Of a stretch of DNA of 64,000 nucleotides, positions 44,612 to 55,201 are shown one piece after another. Origin of the DNA: JAPOXR01 sp964291445. Lineage in GTDB: Bacteria > Pseudomonadota > Alphaproteobacteria > Rhodobacterales > Rhodobacteraceae. A program made the translations under genes and the position numbers. The notes beneath the pieces were generated by a model, which saw only the letters and a list, made by a program, of their open reading frames with translations, was not told where the DNA came from and did no database searches. The stretch lies in assembly GCA_964291445.2 (NCBI GenBank), contig OZ219864.1:1054001-1118000 (forward strand), in the 5' to 3' direction. Within the stretch, counting starts at the first letter, position 1, and every line of letters starts with the position of its first letter.

Positions 44612-45611
44612 GCCGGCGATTGCCCTCGGTGAGCCACTGCTCAAGGTTGATCAGCTGGTCAAGCACTATCCGGTGCGCCGCGGCGCCTTGCTCGGCGGCG
44701 GAGGCATCGTGCGTGCGGTCGACGGCGTGTCGTTCACTCTCCACCGCGGTGAGACCTTGGGTATCGTTGGGGAATCCGGGTGTGGCAAGTCTACCCTCGC
44801 ACGCGCGCTCTTGCGCCTCGTCGAGCCGACCAGCGGGCGGGCGCTTTTTGCCGGCGAAGATCTGTTCCAGCTGTCACGCAGTGAGATGCGGCGACGGAGG
44901 CGGCAGCTGCAGATTATTTTCCAGGACCCGTTCGCGTCGCTGAACCCGCGCATGACTGTGGCCGAGCTGGTGCGTGAGCCCTGGGCCATCTTCCCCGGTG
45001 TCGTACCGCGCCGGGAATGGGCCGACCGCGTCGCCGACCTGCTGACGCGGGTGGGTCTCAACGCCGACGACGCCAGCCGCTATCCGCATCAGTTCTCAGG
45101 CGGCCAGCGCCAGCGTATCGGCATCGCCCGCGCGCTCGCCCTCAACCCTGAGATCCTGATCTGCGATGAGCCGGTCTCGGCGCTCGACGTCTCCATCCAA
45201 GCGCAGGTGATCAATCTGCTGCAGGAGATCCAGGAGACGTTCGGGCTCTCCTACATCTTCATCGCCCACGACTTATCGGTTGTGCGCCATATCTCAGATC
45301 GGGTTGCGGTCATGTATCTCGGCAAGGTCGTCGAGCTGGGCACGTGGGAGGAAGTCTACGAGCGGCCGACGCATCCCTACACACAGGCGCTGCTATCGGC
45401 CGTGCCGACAATCGACCCTGCGGAGCGGGTCGAGAAAATCATGCTGGAGGGTGAGGTGCCAAGCCCGATCAGTCCGCCATCAGGCTGCCGCTTCCGCACC
45501 CGTTGTCGCAAGGCCGAGGCGCGTTGCGCTGCGGAAGAGCCTGCCCTCGTTGAGCGCGATGGCGGGCACGCAAGCGCCTGTCACTTCGCGGCACCGCAAG
45601 AAACTTTTTAG
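44604..45611 (+). CDS. ABC importer ATPase, DppF/OppF type
   Basis: A 335-aa partner ATPase: Walker A GESGCGKST near residue 56, QIIFQDPFASLNPR, signature FSGGQRQRIGIARAL, Walker B ILICDEPVSALD and H-loop AHDLS, then the C-terminal CRFRTRCRKAEARC cysteine motif. The last codons run into an AT-rich stretch and mark the edge between the GC-rich importer block and the AT-richer amidase. Start ATG 44,604 overlaps the preceding gene; the open frame further upstream is a shadow of that gene. Confidence 0.94.
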   Translation: MAEPAIALGEPLLKVDQLVKHYPVRRGALLGGGGIVRAVDGVSFTLHRGETLGIVGESGCGKSTLARALLRLVEPTSGRALFAGEDLFQLSRSEMRRRRRQLQIIFQDPFASLNPRMTVAELVREPWAIFPGVVPRREWADRVADLLTRVGLNADDASRYPHQFSGGQRQRIGIARALALNPEILICDEPVSALDVSIQAQVINLLQEIQETFGLSYIFIAHDLSVVRHISDRVAVMYLGKVVELGTWEEVYERPTHPYTQALLSAVPTIDPAERVEKIMLEGEVPSPISPPSGCRFRTRCRKAEARCAAEEPALVERDGGHASACHFAAPQETF

Positions 45612-45633
45612 ACTTTTTTAAGGAGAGTAAACA

Positions 45634-47196
45634 ATGAAAGCTGTACAACTACCAACTCCGCAGCAAATACGAGAAGTCGCCGATGAACTGGGTCTGGATT
45701 TAACCGATGCGGATGTTGAATCTTATCTGGGTATGTTTCAGGGTGATGTAGATGCATACAATGTGGTTGATGCGATGCCTGATAATCTTCCGCTTGTGAA
45801 GTATCCACGAACACCTGGCTATCAACCCAGGAGTGAAGAAAATCAGTATAATGCCTGGTATGTAAAGACAGAAATTAAAGGGGCCGCTCAAGGGAAACTT
45901 CAAGGAAAAACCGTTGCCTTGAAGGATAACGTCATGCTGGCTGGTGTTCCCATGATGAATGGATCTTCCATTGTGGAGGGGTATGTTCCTGACATGGATG
46001 CGACGGTTGTCACACGGCTTTTGGATGCAGGGGCTACGATTGCCGGAAAAGCTCACTGTGAAAATCTTAGCATGGCTGGTGGCAGTTATACCAATTCAAA
46101 AGGACCGATACATAACCCCTATAAAAGAGGACATAATGCTGGCGGATCATCTTCTGGCAGTGCTGTCCTTGTTGCTGCAGGAGAGGTCGATCTCGCAATT
46201 GGTGGAGATCAAGGGGGATCCATTAGAATACCTTCGGCTTGCTGTGGAATATATGGAATGAAGGCTACCTATGGGCTTGTCCCTTATACAGGCATATGGT
46301 CGAATGCGGTTTATGTAGATCATACGGGTCCTATGACAAATAATGTCGAAGACAACGCCTTAATGCTGGAAGTGATTGCCGGTGTGGATGGATATGATAC
46401 CAGGCAATATAATGTGAAAACACAGCGCTACACGGAGGCTCTTAAGGGCAAAGACGGTCTAAAAGGCATGAAGATTGCCGTGGTCAAAGAAGGGTACCTG
46501 CAGGAAGGTGATCTTCGTGCCAGTGATTGGGGGCATCTACGGCGGAATCTTAATGCAGAAAAAGAAGCTAGTGAAAAAGTCAAGGCAGCCACTGCCGCCC
46601 TGAAGTCTTTGGGAGCAACGGTAGAGGAAGTCTCAATTCCTATGCATCCTGTTGCTCCGGCAATCGCAGCGCCAATCCTGGTTCAAGGGGGCGATGGCGC
46701 ATATGAGGGCAGTGCCTATGGAAGGAGCAATTCTGATCTCTATGTAACCAGCCTTATGGATTTTCTAAGGAATTGGCGAAACCGGGCGAATGAATTGCCG
46801 GAAACCATGAAGCTGATGACTATGTTTCGCGCCTACATCAGAAAGTATTACGGTGATCGCTATTATGGAAAGGCAATCAATCTGAGTAGACTGCTGAGAG
46901 CTGCATATGACAAGGTTCTTAATGATTATGATTTGCTGGCGATGCCGACTACGATTAAGGCTCAACCACATGCAGCTCCTGATGCAAGTCGAGAGGAATA
47001 TATTCAAAGAACTAATGAAATGCACGCAAATACATGCCCCTTTAATATCACTCACCACCCGGCAATGGCCATTCCTTGTGGGATGTCAGAGGGACTCCCG
47101 ATAAGTTTAATGCTTGTTGGAAAGCATTTTGACGAATCCACCATTTACCGTGCTGCCCATGGGTTTCAGGACGGAACGAATTGGAAGGAGATGTAA
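45634..47196 (+). CDS. Amidase-signature-family amidase
   Basis: A 520-aa hydrolase of carboxylic amides. The Ser-cisSer-Lys triad is visible: Lys in VALKDNVMLAG (about residue 92), and the two Ser in AGGSSSGSAVLVAAGEVDLAIGGDQGGSIRIPSA split over its glycine-rich core (about 165-197). The N-terminal extra domain (PTPQQIREVADELGLDLT) and overall length resemble enantioselective amidases found with nitrile hydratases in Rhodococcus and Pseudomonas, but no nitrile hydratase is present. AAGGAGAG precedes the ATG. Located right after the importer and one base before the SDR gene, so an imported amide is a natural guess for its substrate. AT-richer than the importer genes. Confidence 0.92.
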   Translation: MKAVQLPTPQQIREVADELGLDLTDADVESYLGMFQGDVDAYNVVDAMPDNLPLVKYPRTPGYQPRSEENQYNAWYVKTEIKGAAQGKLQGKTVALKDNVMLAGVPMMNGSSIVEGYVPDMDATVVTRLLDAGATIAGKAHCENLSMAGGSYTNSKGPIHNPYKRGHNAGGSSSGSAVLVAAGEVDLAIGGDQGGSIRIPSACCGIYGMKATYGLVPYTGIWSNAVYVDHTGPMTNNVEDNALMLEVIAGVDGYDTRQYNVKTQRYTEALKGKDGLKGMKIAVVKEGYLQEGDLRASDWGHLRRNLNAEKEASEKVKAATAALKSLGATVEEVSIPMHPVAPAIAAPILVQGGDGAYEGSAYGRSNSDLYVTSLMDFLRNWRNRANELPETMKLMTMFRAYIRKYYGDRYYGKAINLSRLLRAAYDKVLNDYDLLAMPTTIKAQPHAAPDASREEYIQRTNEMHANTCPFNITHHPAMAIPCGMSEGLPISLMLVGKHFDESTIYRAAHGFQDGTNWKEM

Positions 47197-47197
47197 G

Positions 47198-47947
47198 ATG
47201 AGAACAGTAATTGTGACGGGTGCGCGAGGTGGTATTGGTGAGGCGACAGCCAACAAATTCTTGTCACTTGGAGACCGTGTTTACGGAACGGATTTGTCGT
47301 TTGATGAATCATCACCGCACGAGTACATCGAAGTCGTCTGTGATGTGACTGATGCGGATGCGGTGAGTGGTATGGTGGAACGGGTCATGAGTGAGACGGG
47401 TCGAATTGACGTGTTGGTCAACAATGCGGGCATTCGAGTCGAGAAAGATGTGATTGATACCACCATTGAAGAGTGGGATCGAATGATGGCGGTGAATCTG
47501 ACGGCTGTCTTCCTCGGGTGCAAGTTCGCTCTTCCCCACATGCTGAAGCAGGCATCCGGCGCCATCGTCAATGTCGCTTCTACATCCGGGCTGAATCCGC
47601 AGCCGAACCGCGCCGCCTACAGCGCTAACAAAGCCGGTGTGATGGGGCTGACCAGGCAGATGGCGTTGCAATACGCCCGCCAGGGCGTTCGGGTGACGGC
47701 AATCAATCCAGGTAGTACGCAGACGCCCTTTGTCCGCGGTGCATTGGCAAGAACTGGCGACCCGGCAGCGGCGAATGCTGCTGTCTCGGAGCGCTTGCCA
47801 ATCGGTCGGATTGCCAGGGCAGAGGAGCAGGCCAATGCGATCGCCTATCTCGCCTCCGACGAGGCATCGTTTATCACCGGGTCGATACTCGATGTCGATG
47901 GTGGCAGTAACCTGGTCACCGCCCATGTGGCACCAGGGAGCTATTAG
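47198..47947 (+). CDS. SDR-family dehydrogenase/reductase, copy 1
   Basis: A 249-aa classical short-chain dehydrogenase. Cofactor motif TGARGGIGEA at residues 7-16, NNAG near 85, catalytic Ser in NVASTSG (near 134) and Tyr-Lys in YSANKAG (near 151-155). C-terminal FITGSILDVDGG is typical. GGAAGGAG precedes the ATG, which starts one base after the amidase stop TAA. Almost identical to the gene at 60,520: no base differences seen until the last about 45 bases, where six cluster, changing one residue (Ser to Asn). Confidence 0.94.
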   Translation: MRTVIVTGARGGIGEATANKFLSLGDRVYGTDLSFDESSPHEYIEVVCDVTDADAVSGMVERVMSETGRIDVLVNNAGIRVEKDVIDTTIEEWDRMMAVNLTAVFLGCKFALPHMLKQASGAIVNVASTSGLNPQPNRAAYSANKAGVMGLTRQMALQYARQGVRVTAINPGSTQTPFVRGALARTGDPAAANAAVSERLPIGRIARAEEQANAIAYLASDEASFITGSILDVDGGSNLVTAHVAPGSY

Positions 47948-48147
47948 GTCACATGGGGCGAGCATTGTTGTCGTTAATCTTTTTTAACTATTACGAGACT
48001 TTATATAGAGGAGACTAAAAATGACTAATCTTAAGGTTAGTGACGCTCTGGGAGTGTCACTAACCTGATTGAACGAGGCTGCGTGCGGGTTTCCGGACCT
48101 ATGGGGAAAGTTGCACGTCGCGTGGTGCTGCGGGGGTGACGGCAATC

Positions 48148-48391
48148 AGTCGGGATCGGCGGGGAAGCCGTGACGGCGGCTGCGACCGCGGTCGATCGAC
48201 GGGCTGAAGCGGGGCCGTCGGGGTTGGAGCCTCGGCGAGGGCGGATTCCTGGAACTCTTTGTGATCCATGATCGTCTCCTGTTCTACGAGGCCGGGAGTC
48301 GGGATCGGCGGGGAAGCCGTGACGGCGGCTGCGCCGGTCGATCGACGGGCTGAAGCGGGGCCGTCGGGGTTGGAGCCTCGGCGAGGGCGGA
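48148..48391. repeat. Duplicated IS91 segment with a captured 43-bp IS1595 fragment
   Basis: A segment of about 95 bp near the IS91 end (48,148-48,244 and 48,297-48,391) is present twice as a direct repeat. Between the copies is a 43-bp stretch (48,245-48,287) that matches the start region of the IS1595 element 2 transposase (25,631-25,673) with one mismatch. The first copy has small changes (CAATCAGT in place of the normal sequence, and a 3-base insertion). Confidence 0.9.
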
Positions 48392-49555
48392 ACGGAGGCG
48401 GGCCGACGGGCGAGCGGGATTCCCGCCCGGCAGGTCCGGTCGTCTTGCGAACGCTTGCGTCATGGACCGGGTGCCTCCGGCGAGGTCGTCCGGGGCGGAT
48501 CCCGACCCGGACCTGGCCCGGATCCTTCGGCCGGGATCTCGCGGAGATGCCGCAAGGGAGCGCCGCAATGGGGACAGGCGAGCGGCTCTGCGGCGTCCTC
48601 GTCGCCGCAGGTTTCGTCCGGGTCGTGCGGTTCCGGTTCGGGTGCGGTGACGCCAAGGGCCGCGCGGGCGGCGTCGAGGGTCTTCCGGCGGCAGCCGTTG
48701 GCGAGGATGCCGAAGTGGCGGATCCTGTGGAAGCCGTCGGGCAGGACATGGGTCATGAAGCGGGTGATGAACGTGTCGGTCGTGAGGGTCTCGACGCCGT
48801 AGCGGGGCTTTCGCTGCCCGGGAAGCTTCGGCCGCCGGCAGCGGAACCGCACGGTCTCCCCGTCGAAGCCGAGGATGCGGCTGTCGCCGATGGCGACGCG
48901 ATGGGTGTATCTCGAGAGGTACGCGAAGACCTGCCGGGGTCCCCGGAACGGCCGCTTCGCGAAGACGACCCAGTCCCTGGCGCGCGCTCGTGCCAGGAGC
49001 TCGCGGAAGGCGTCGGGATCGCCGCCGTCGCTCCGGAACGCGATCTCGCCCCGGTCATGGGCGCTGGCGATCTCCTCCAGGAAGCGGCGTCGGAACAGGC
49101 TGGCAAGGACCTTGACGGGGGCGAGGAAGCGGCCGCTGCCGGTCTTCCAGTCCCCGGTCTCGACGTCGAAGCCGCCGTTGGGGACCACGCAGTGCAGGTG
49201 GGGATGCCAGAGGAGCCTCTGGTCCCAGGTGTGCAGCACGGCGGTGCCGCCGATGCGGATGCCGCTGCGGCGGGGATCGGCGGCGATGGTCCGCAGCGTC
49301 TCGGTCGCGGTCCGGAACAGGATGTCGAGCACGGTCTTCCGTAGAGAGCGACAATCAAGGTGACAGCTCAGCGTCAAACAGGATGAGAGTCGGTTTCAGG
49401 GGGACGTCTTCGGCGGCAGTCACCGGAGGGAGGTCGTAGGCCGACTGGAGGTGACGGCCGCCGGATGGGGATTTTTCTCCCCCCTACGGGCTTGTTTGGC
49501 GTTTGCGGCTGGCCGGGTAAATCCTTGCGCTCGTTGTTTTCGAGAGGAGCGCAAG

Positions 49556-51061
49556 TTGCCCGGTCACCACGTAACTGATCACCAGATGAGGTCATTCATG
49601 AAACACAGGAAAAACCACTCGACGGAGGTGGCCGCGGCGAAGGCCGGTTTCAGCGCCGCCACGGGCTACCGGATCAACCGGGACCCGACGCTTCCTTCCT
49701 TGAAACGGGCACCGAGGGGCCGGCGCCGTCCGGACCCGCTGGCCGGGATATTCGACAGCGAGGTCGTGCCGCTTCTCGAGATTGATTCCGACATCCGGCC
49801 GGTGGCCGTGTTCGGGGAGTTGATGCAGCGTCACCCCGATCTGGACCCGTCCATCCGGCGCACCCTGGAGCGGCGCATCCGCGACTGGCGGGCCCGGAAC
49901 GGTCCCGATCGGGATGTCATGTTCCGGCAGACGCACAGGCCGGGCCGGCTCGGCCTGTCGGACTTCACCCGGATGGACGCTCTCGGCGTCACCATTGCCG
50001 GGCAGAAGCTGGATCACATGCTGTATCACTTCCGGCTTGCCTGGTCCGGCTTCAGGCATGCCGAGGTGGTTCTCGGCGGCGAGAGCTTCACGGCGCTGGC
50101 CGAGGGTCTGCAGGCTGCGCTCTGGTCGCTGGGCGGTGCCCCGCAGGAGCACCGGACCGACAGCCTGTCGGCCGGGTTCCGCAATCTCTGCAGGCAGGAT
50201 GCGCAGGACATGACCGAACGCTACCGCCTGCTTTGCCGGCATTACGGGATGACACCTTCACGCAACAACCGCGGCGTTGCCCATGAGAATGGTGCGATCG
50301 AAAGCGCACACGGCCACCTCAAGCGGGAGATCGCTGATGCGCTGGCCCTGCGAGGCTCGAAGGAGTTCGCCGATCTTGCAGCCTGGCGCGGCTTCGTCGC
50401 CGAGATCGTCGGGCGCGGCAATGCCCGTCGCACCAGGCGCATCAAGGCCGAACGCGCCCTCTTGCGCGACTTGCCGCCGATGCGCACCACCGATTACGAG
50501 GAGACCAGCGTGCGCGTCACCACCTCGAGCGGCTTCATCCTCAAGCGGGTGTTCTACACTGTGCCTTCCCGGCTGATCGGCCACCGGCTCGGCGTGCGCC
50601 TCTACGATGACCGCCTGGAGCTCTATCTCGGCGGCATCCATCAGCTGACCGTGCCGCGCAAGCGCAGAGGCTCGTCGATGAAGGCGGTGCATGTGGTCAA
50701 TTACCGCCACGTGATCCATTCCCTGAAGACCAAGCCGATGGCGCTGCTGAACCTGGTCTACCGTGACGAGCTGTTCCCGCGGGGGGCGTATCGGCGCTGC
50801 TTCGAGATGGCGATGGCGCAGCTGGACGAGCGTTCCGCCTGCCGGTTGACGGTGAAGCTTCTTGCGCTGGCACATGAGGAGAACTGCGAGGCGGCGCTGG
50901 CGGAGGAAATCGACGCCTGCCTGCGGGCCGGCAAGCTGCCGGAGCTTGACCGCCTCAAGGTCCGGTTTGCACCGCAGACCGGGGCGATGCCCGACATCCG
51001 CGTCATGCGGGCGCCACTGGCCGGGTATGGCGAGCTTCTCGACACGGCAGGCCAGTCATGA
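49556..51061 (+). CDS. istA: IS21 transposase IstA (copy 2)
   Basis: A 501-aa IstA nearly identical to copy 1 (two residue differences seen, Asp in RMDALG and Ala in REIADAL). Same TTG start with GAGAGGAG upstream; catalytic SDFT, TDSLS and ENGAIESAHGH segments intact. Expected to be active. Confidence 0.93.
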   Translation: MPGHHVTDHQMRSFMKHRKNHSTEVAAAKAGFSAATGYRINRDPTLPSLKRAPRGRRRPDPLAGIFDSEVVPLLEIDSDIRPVAVFGELMQRHPDLDPSIRRTLERRIRDWRARNGPDRDVMFRQTHRPGRLGLSDFTRMDALGVTIAGQKLDHMLYHFRLAWSGFRHAEVVLGGESFTALAEGLQAALWSLGGAPQEHRTDSLSAGFRNLCRQDAQDMTERYRLLCRHYGMTPSRNNRGVAHENGAIESAHGHLKREIADALALRGSKEFADLAAWRGFVAEIVGRGNARRTRRIKAERALLRDLPPMRTTDYEETSVRVTTSSGFILKRVFYTVPSRLIGHRLGVRLYDDRLELYLGGIHQLTVPRKRRGSSMKAVHVVNYRHVIHSLKTKPMALLNLVYRDELFPRGAYRRCFEMAMAQLDERSACRLTVKLLALAHEENCEAALAEEIDACLRAGKLPELDRLKVRFAPQTGAMPDIRVMRAPLAGYGELLDTAGQS

Positions 51062-51885
51062 GCGGGCTGCCCGATGATGCCGGCGGCAAGGTCGACGGGG
51101 TCAGGCTGGCCCTGATGCTCTCGGAGTTGCGTCTTCCGACAATGCGGGAGTTCTGGAAGGCTTTTGCCGAACGGTCCGATGCCGAGGGCTGGCCTGCGGC
51201 GCGGTTCCTTGCGGTCCTCGCCGAGCACGAACTCGCCGAGCGCTCCAGGCGCCGGATCCAGCGCCATCTGAGCGAGGCAAGGCTGTTGCCCGGCAAGAGC
51301 CTGGCCAGTTTCGACTTCAACGTGGTGCCGATGGTCTCCAAGGCCCAGGTCATGGCGCTCGCCGCCGGCGACGCATGGCTCAACCAGGGCGCCTGTTGCC
51401 TGATCTTCGGCCCTTCCGGGACCGGAAAGAGTCATCTGTCCAGTGCGATCGGACTGGCGCTGGTGGAAAACGGCTACAGGGTGCTGTTCTGCCGGACCAC
51501 GGACCTGGTGCAGCGCCTGCAACTGGCGCGGCGGGAGCTGACACTGGAAAACCTGCTGGCCCGGCTGGACCGGTATCACCTCCTGATCCTCGATGACTTC
51601 GCCTATGTCCGCAAGGACCAGGCCGAAACCAACGTGCTCTTCGAGCTCATCTCGGCCAGATACGAGCGGCGCTCGCTCCTGATCACCGCCAACCAGCCCT
51701 TCTCGGACTGGCACAGGATCTTTCCGGACGAGACCACGGCGGTGGCCGCAGTCGACCGACTGGTCCACAGAGCCACGATTCTCGAGATGAACGTCGAGAG
51801 CTATCGCCGGCGCGCCGCACTCGAGACCCGCAAACGCGGCCGGCCGGCGACAAGAGCCACGGAAAAGAACACCACCGTCGACTGA
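51058..51885 (+). CDS. istB: IS21 helper ATPase IstB (copy 2)
   Basis: A 275-aa AAA+ helper, identical in protein to copy 1 (Walker A GPSGTGKSH). Silent base changes separate the two. ATGA overlap with istA. Confidence 0.95.
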   Translation: MSGLPDDAGGKVDGVRLALMLSELRLPTMREFWKAFAERSDAEGWPAARFLAVLAEHELAERSRRRIQRHLSEARLLPGKSLASFDFNVVPMVSKAQVMALAAGDAWLNQGACCLIFGPSGTGKSHLSSAIGLALVENGYRVLFCRTTDLVQRLQLARRELTLENLLARLDRYHLLILDDFAYVRKDQAETNVLFELISARYERRSLLITANQPFSDWHRIFPDETTAVAAVDRLVHRATILEMNVESYRRRAALETRKRGRPATRATEKNTTVD

Positions 51886-51907
51886 GCCGGAAAACACCGA
51901 AAACATG

Positions 51908-51937
51908 CGGCCCGCGGCACACCAGAGCCGCGGGCCG
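51908..51937 (+). terminator. Candidate istAB terminator (copy 2)
   Basis: Same 11-bp stem hairpin as in copy 1, 22 bases after istB. Confidence 0.6.
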
Positions 51938-52437
51938 TCTTCGTTCCGGAAACAAGGAAATCAGCGGCAAACAGGATCAGCGGAAAAACCACTTGCACTC
52001 GACAGGAAATCCGGAAAATATCCGCATTGCCGCGACGTCAAACAATCATCCTGATTGACGTGCAGCTATCATCCAGATTGTCGCTCTATAGTCTTCCGGT
52101 TGCTTCTGGCGATGGCGGCGATCTCGCGCGGCAGGGTGAAGACGACGTGGAAGGTGGGCACCGGCAGGATGTCCCGGGCCCTGGCCTCCATCCACCGGCG
52201 GGCGGCGGCACCCTGGCACGTGGGACAGTGCCGGTTCCGGCAGGAGTTGTATCGGGGATGCTCTCGTCCGCATCCGTCGCACTGGTAGAGATGGCCGCCG
52301 AGGACGGCGGTTCGACAGGTCTCGATGGCGGCCATGACCTTGAGCCGGCCGCGGTCGAGCCAGTTCCGGCGCTGCCGCCATGCGGGACCGGCGCGGCGGA
52401 AGATCTCCGCCACGCCGGCACGGTCCTGCGTCACGGG

Positions 52438-53298
52438 TCAGGCGGTCAGGAGGCCGAAGCCGGAGACCGGGTGGTCGAGGGCCTCGAACATCTTGCCCGT
52501 GGCGCGGGCGTAGGCGCGCGTCGTGTCGGCGTTCCGATGGCCGAGGGCGTCCTGGATGACGTCGATGCTGCCGCCGCGCTCATGCCAGTGAGCGGCCGCG
52601 CTGTGCCTCAGTGCATGGAAGCCGGTGCCCCGGTCGATTCCGGCCCGGCTCCGGGCCGCATTGAACGCCTTGCGCAGGGCCTCCGCCTTGATTGGCACCT
52701 CCGGGGACTTGCCGTAGAACAGCCATGTTGCCGGTCGTGGCCAGAGAGTCTGCCAATAGCTGCGCAGATATCCGATCACCGGCGCGGGGAGCGGCGCCAT
52801 GCGTTCGACGTCCCCCTTGCCGGAACGAACGTGCAGGAGCTTCCTGTCCGCCTTGATGTCGGCGATCTGCACGGCGACGGTCTCCGAGATCCGGAGACCG
52901 GCAGCATAGGTGAGAAGGATCGCGGTCCGGTAGCGGAGGTCGGGCGTCGCCAGCAGCAGGCGCTCGACCTCGACCTCCGCCATGTGACGGGGCAGACGGC
53001 GCGGAGGCTTCCGGTTCCGCAGGCCGCGGACGACGTCGGGACGGTTGACCACCTCGCAGTAGAAGAACCGCAGCGCGGAGAGAGCGGCGTTGGTCGAGGC
53101 GGGCGCCAAGCCACGGTCGATCAGGCCCAGGACCCAGGCGCGAACCTGTTCCGCGTCGAGCCGGTCCGGAGCGGCCCTTGTGTCACGGGCCAGGTTGCTG
53201 ACGGTCCGCAGGTACTCCTTCTGCGTCACGGGCGCCAGATTGCCGATCTTCATCTGCTCGATCATTCGAGCGCGTATCGGCGATTGAGTCTTCGTCAT
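52438..53298 (-). CDS. Tyrosine recombinase of IS91 copy C
   Basis: 286 aa, identical in protein to copies A and B, with the same start and ribosome-binding site. Intact although the downstream transposase is split by IS21 copy 2. Confidence 0.92.
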   Translation of the reverse strand: MTKTQSPIRARMIEQMKIGNLAPVTQKEYLRTVSNLARDTRAAPDRLDAEQVRAWVLGLIDRGLAPASTNAALSALRFFYCEVVNRPDVVRGLRNRKPPRRLPRHMAEVEVERLLLATPDLRYRTAILLTYAAGLRISETVAVQIADIKADRKLLHVRSGKGDVERMAPLPAPVIGYLRSYWQTLWPRPATWLFYGKSPEVPIKAEALRKAFNAARSRAGIDRGTGFHALRHSAAAHWHERGGSIDVIQDALGHRNADTTRAYARATGKMFEALDHPVSGFGLLTA

Positions 53299-55104
53299 GG
53301 TCTGTCTCCTTGAAACCGGACGGCGCGCCGCCGGACCTCCCGGAGACGGGCCGTCAGTGGAGACAATGGCGGACGAAGGCGGTCGGGGAAAACGGCTCAG
53401 GTCCCGGCGAACCAGGCTCGATCCGCATCCCATTGGCGATGCGAAATGTCAGAACCAAGCAAAGGACGCAGCTGGCAGTCAAACTGCTGCGAAGCAGCTT
53501 CGTTCAATAACCGTTTACAGTGTTGGAACCCGCAGAAACCCGCATTTACTTATTCCAAGGACCGGGAATTTGGGTCAGGGCTGCGTGGTGGCGCGTTATA
53601 TGCTGACCTCGGTCTTGCCGAAGCGACGGGCGATACCTACTTTCTGCCGGCCAGGATCCTTCACAACGAGACCCGGGTGTCTGAAGACTACTTGGTAGTG
53701 CAGGTATACGGCCCGGCCAATGTCGCGACAGAGCAATCTAGCGCGTCAATCAAGCTGGCAGTCCAGCGACAATCAGGATGGCAGTCTCGTTGAGGGGGCG
53801 TTTCCGGCTGCCGCCAGCGCAAGGAGGGCGTAGCCCGACTGGAGCTGGCGGCAGCCGGAACGACGCTCTTTCTCCCCCTCCCGGGCCTCCTTTGGTGTCT
53901 GCGGCTGGCCGGGTAATGGCCTTGCGATCATTCTCGAGCAGAGGAGCGCAAGGTGCCCGGTCACCATGTAACGGACAACCAGATGAGGTCATTCATGAAA
54001 CACAGGAAATCACACTCGACGGAAGCGGCGGCCGCGAAGGCCGGCTTCAGCGCCCGCAGCGGCTACCGGATCCAGCAGGACCCGACGCTTCCCTCACAGA
54101 AGAAGGCTCCGCGGGGGCGGCGGCGCCCGGACCCGCTCGCCGGGATATTCGACGAAGAGGTCGTGCCGATGCTGGAAGGCGATTCGGACATTCGCGCGTT
54201 CGGCGTGTTCGAGGAACTGATGCGGCGCCATCCCGAGCTGGATCCGGGCATCCGGCGCACCCTCGAGCGGCGGATCCGCGACTGGCGGGCCCGCCACGGC
54301 CCGGACCGGGAGGTGATCTTCCGACAGACGCACACGCCCGGCCGGATCGGCCTGTCGGACTTCACGTCCATGAACGCGCTCGGTGTCACCGTGGCCGGCC
54401 AGCCCCTCGATCACCGTCTCTATCACTTCCGGCTCCCGTGGTCGGGGTTCCGGCATGCGGAGGTGGTTCTCGGCGGCGAGAGCTTCACGGCCCTGGCCAC
54501 GGGGCTGCAGGCCGCGCTCTGGTCCCTGGGAGGCGCGCCGGGCGAGCATCGCACCGACAGCCTGTCGGCGGGGTTCCGGAACCGCTGCAAGGACGACGCC
54601 GAGGACATGACCGAGCGCTACCGCCTGCTCTGCCGGCACTACGGGATGGTTCCGTCCCGCAACAACCGCGGCGTGGCGCACGAGAACGGCGCGATCGAGA
54701 GTGCGCACGGCCATCTCAAGCGCGAGATCGCGGACGCGCTGGCGCTCCGGGGGTCGAAGGACTTCGCCGACATCGACGCGTATCGCGCCTTCGTCGCCGA
54801 AGTCGTCGGGCGCGGCAACGCGCGCCGGTCCGGGCGCATCAAGGCAGAGCGCGAAACGCTCAAGGACCTGCCGCCGATGCGCACCACGGACTACGAGGAG
54901 ACCAGCGTCGACGTCACCTCGTCGAGCGGCTTCATCCTGAAGCGGGTGTTCTACACCGTGCCCTCGCGGCTGATCGGCCACCGGCTCGGGGTCCGGCTCT
55001 ACGACGACCGCCTGGAGCTCCATGTCGGCGCCGTCCATCACCTGACCCTGCCGCGCAAGCACAAGGGCGCGTCGACGAAGCCCGTGCACGTGGTCAACTA
55101 CCGC

Positions 55105-55168
55105 CATAATGGGAACCGAATGGTTATGGGAACCCGAGGTTCCGAGCGCCTTTGATGACACGCCGTTT
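55105..55168 (+). repeat. Left terminal inverted repeat of the RIT element
   Basis: 64 bases that are the exact reverse complement of 58,751-58,814. Contains two direct GGGAACC sites 10 bases apart, plausible recombinase-binding sites. Confidence 0.95.
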
Positions 55169-55201
55169 TGCCTTGATCGGGTTCCCGTAATAAGTTCCTG
55201 C

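Larger units (their letters stand above)
49342..52090. mobile_element. IS21-family element, copy 2 (inside IS91 copy C)
   Basis: 2,749 bp, same ends as copy 1. Target duplication GTCTTCCG, 8 bp (49,334-49,341 and 52,091-52,098). The sequence between the two copies of GTCTTCCG is absent from IS91 copy A, confirming the insertion. Confidence 0.95.
48460..52434 (-). pseudogene. IS91-family transposase, copy C, split by IS21 copy 2
   Basis: N-terminal part 52,091-52,434, C-terminal part 48,460-49,341; the break is in the codons for SNRKTVLDILF, before the HUH motif. Removing IS21 and one GTCTTCCG copy restores the copy-A frame. Not functional here. Confidence 0.92.
48030..53505. mobile_element. 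IS91-family element, copy C, interrupted by IS21 copy 2
   Basis: Same terminal sequences as copies A and B, with AAT on both sides (48,027-48,029 and 53,506-53,508). Without the IS21 and one 8-bp target copy it is 2,719 bp, 147 bp longer than A and B. The extra length is the duplication scar at 48,148-48,391. Confidence 0.93.
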
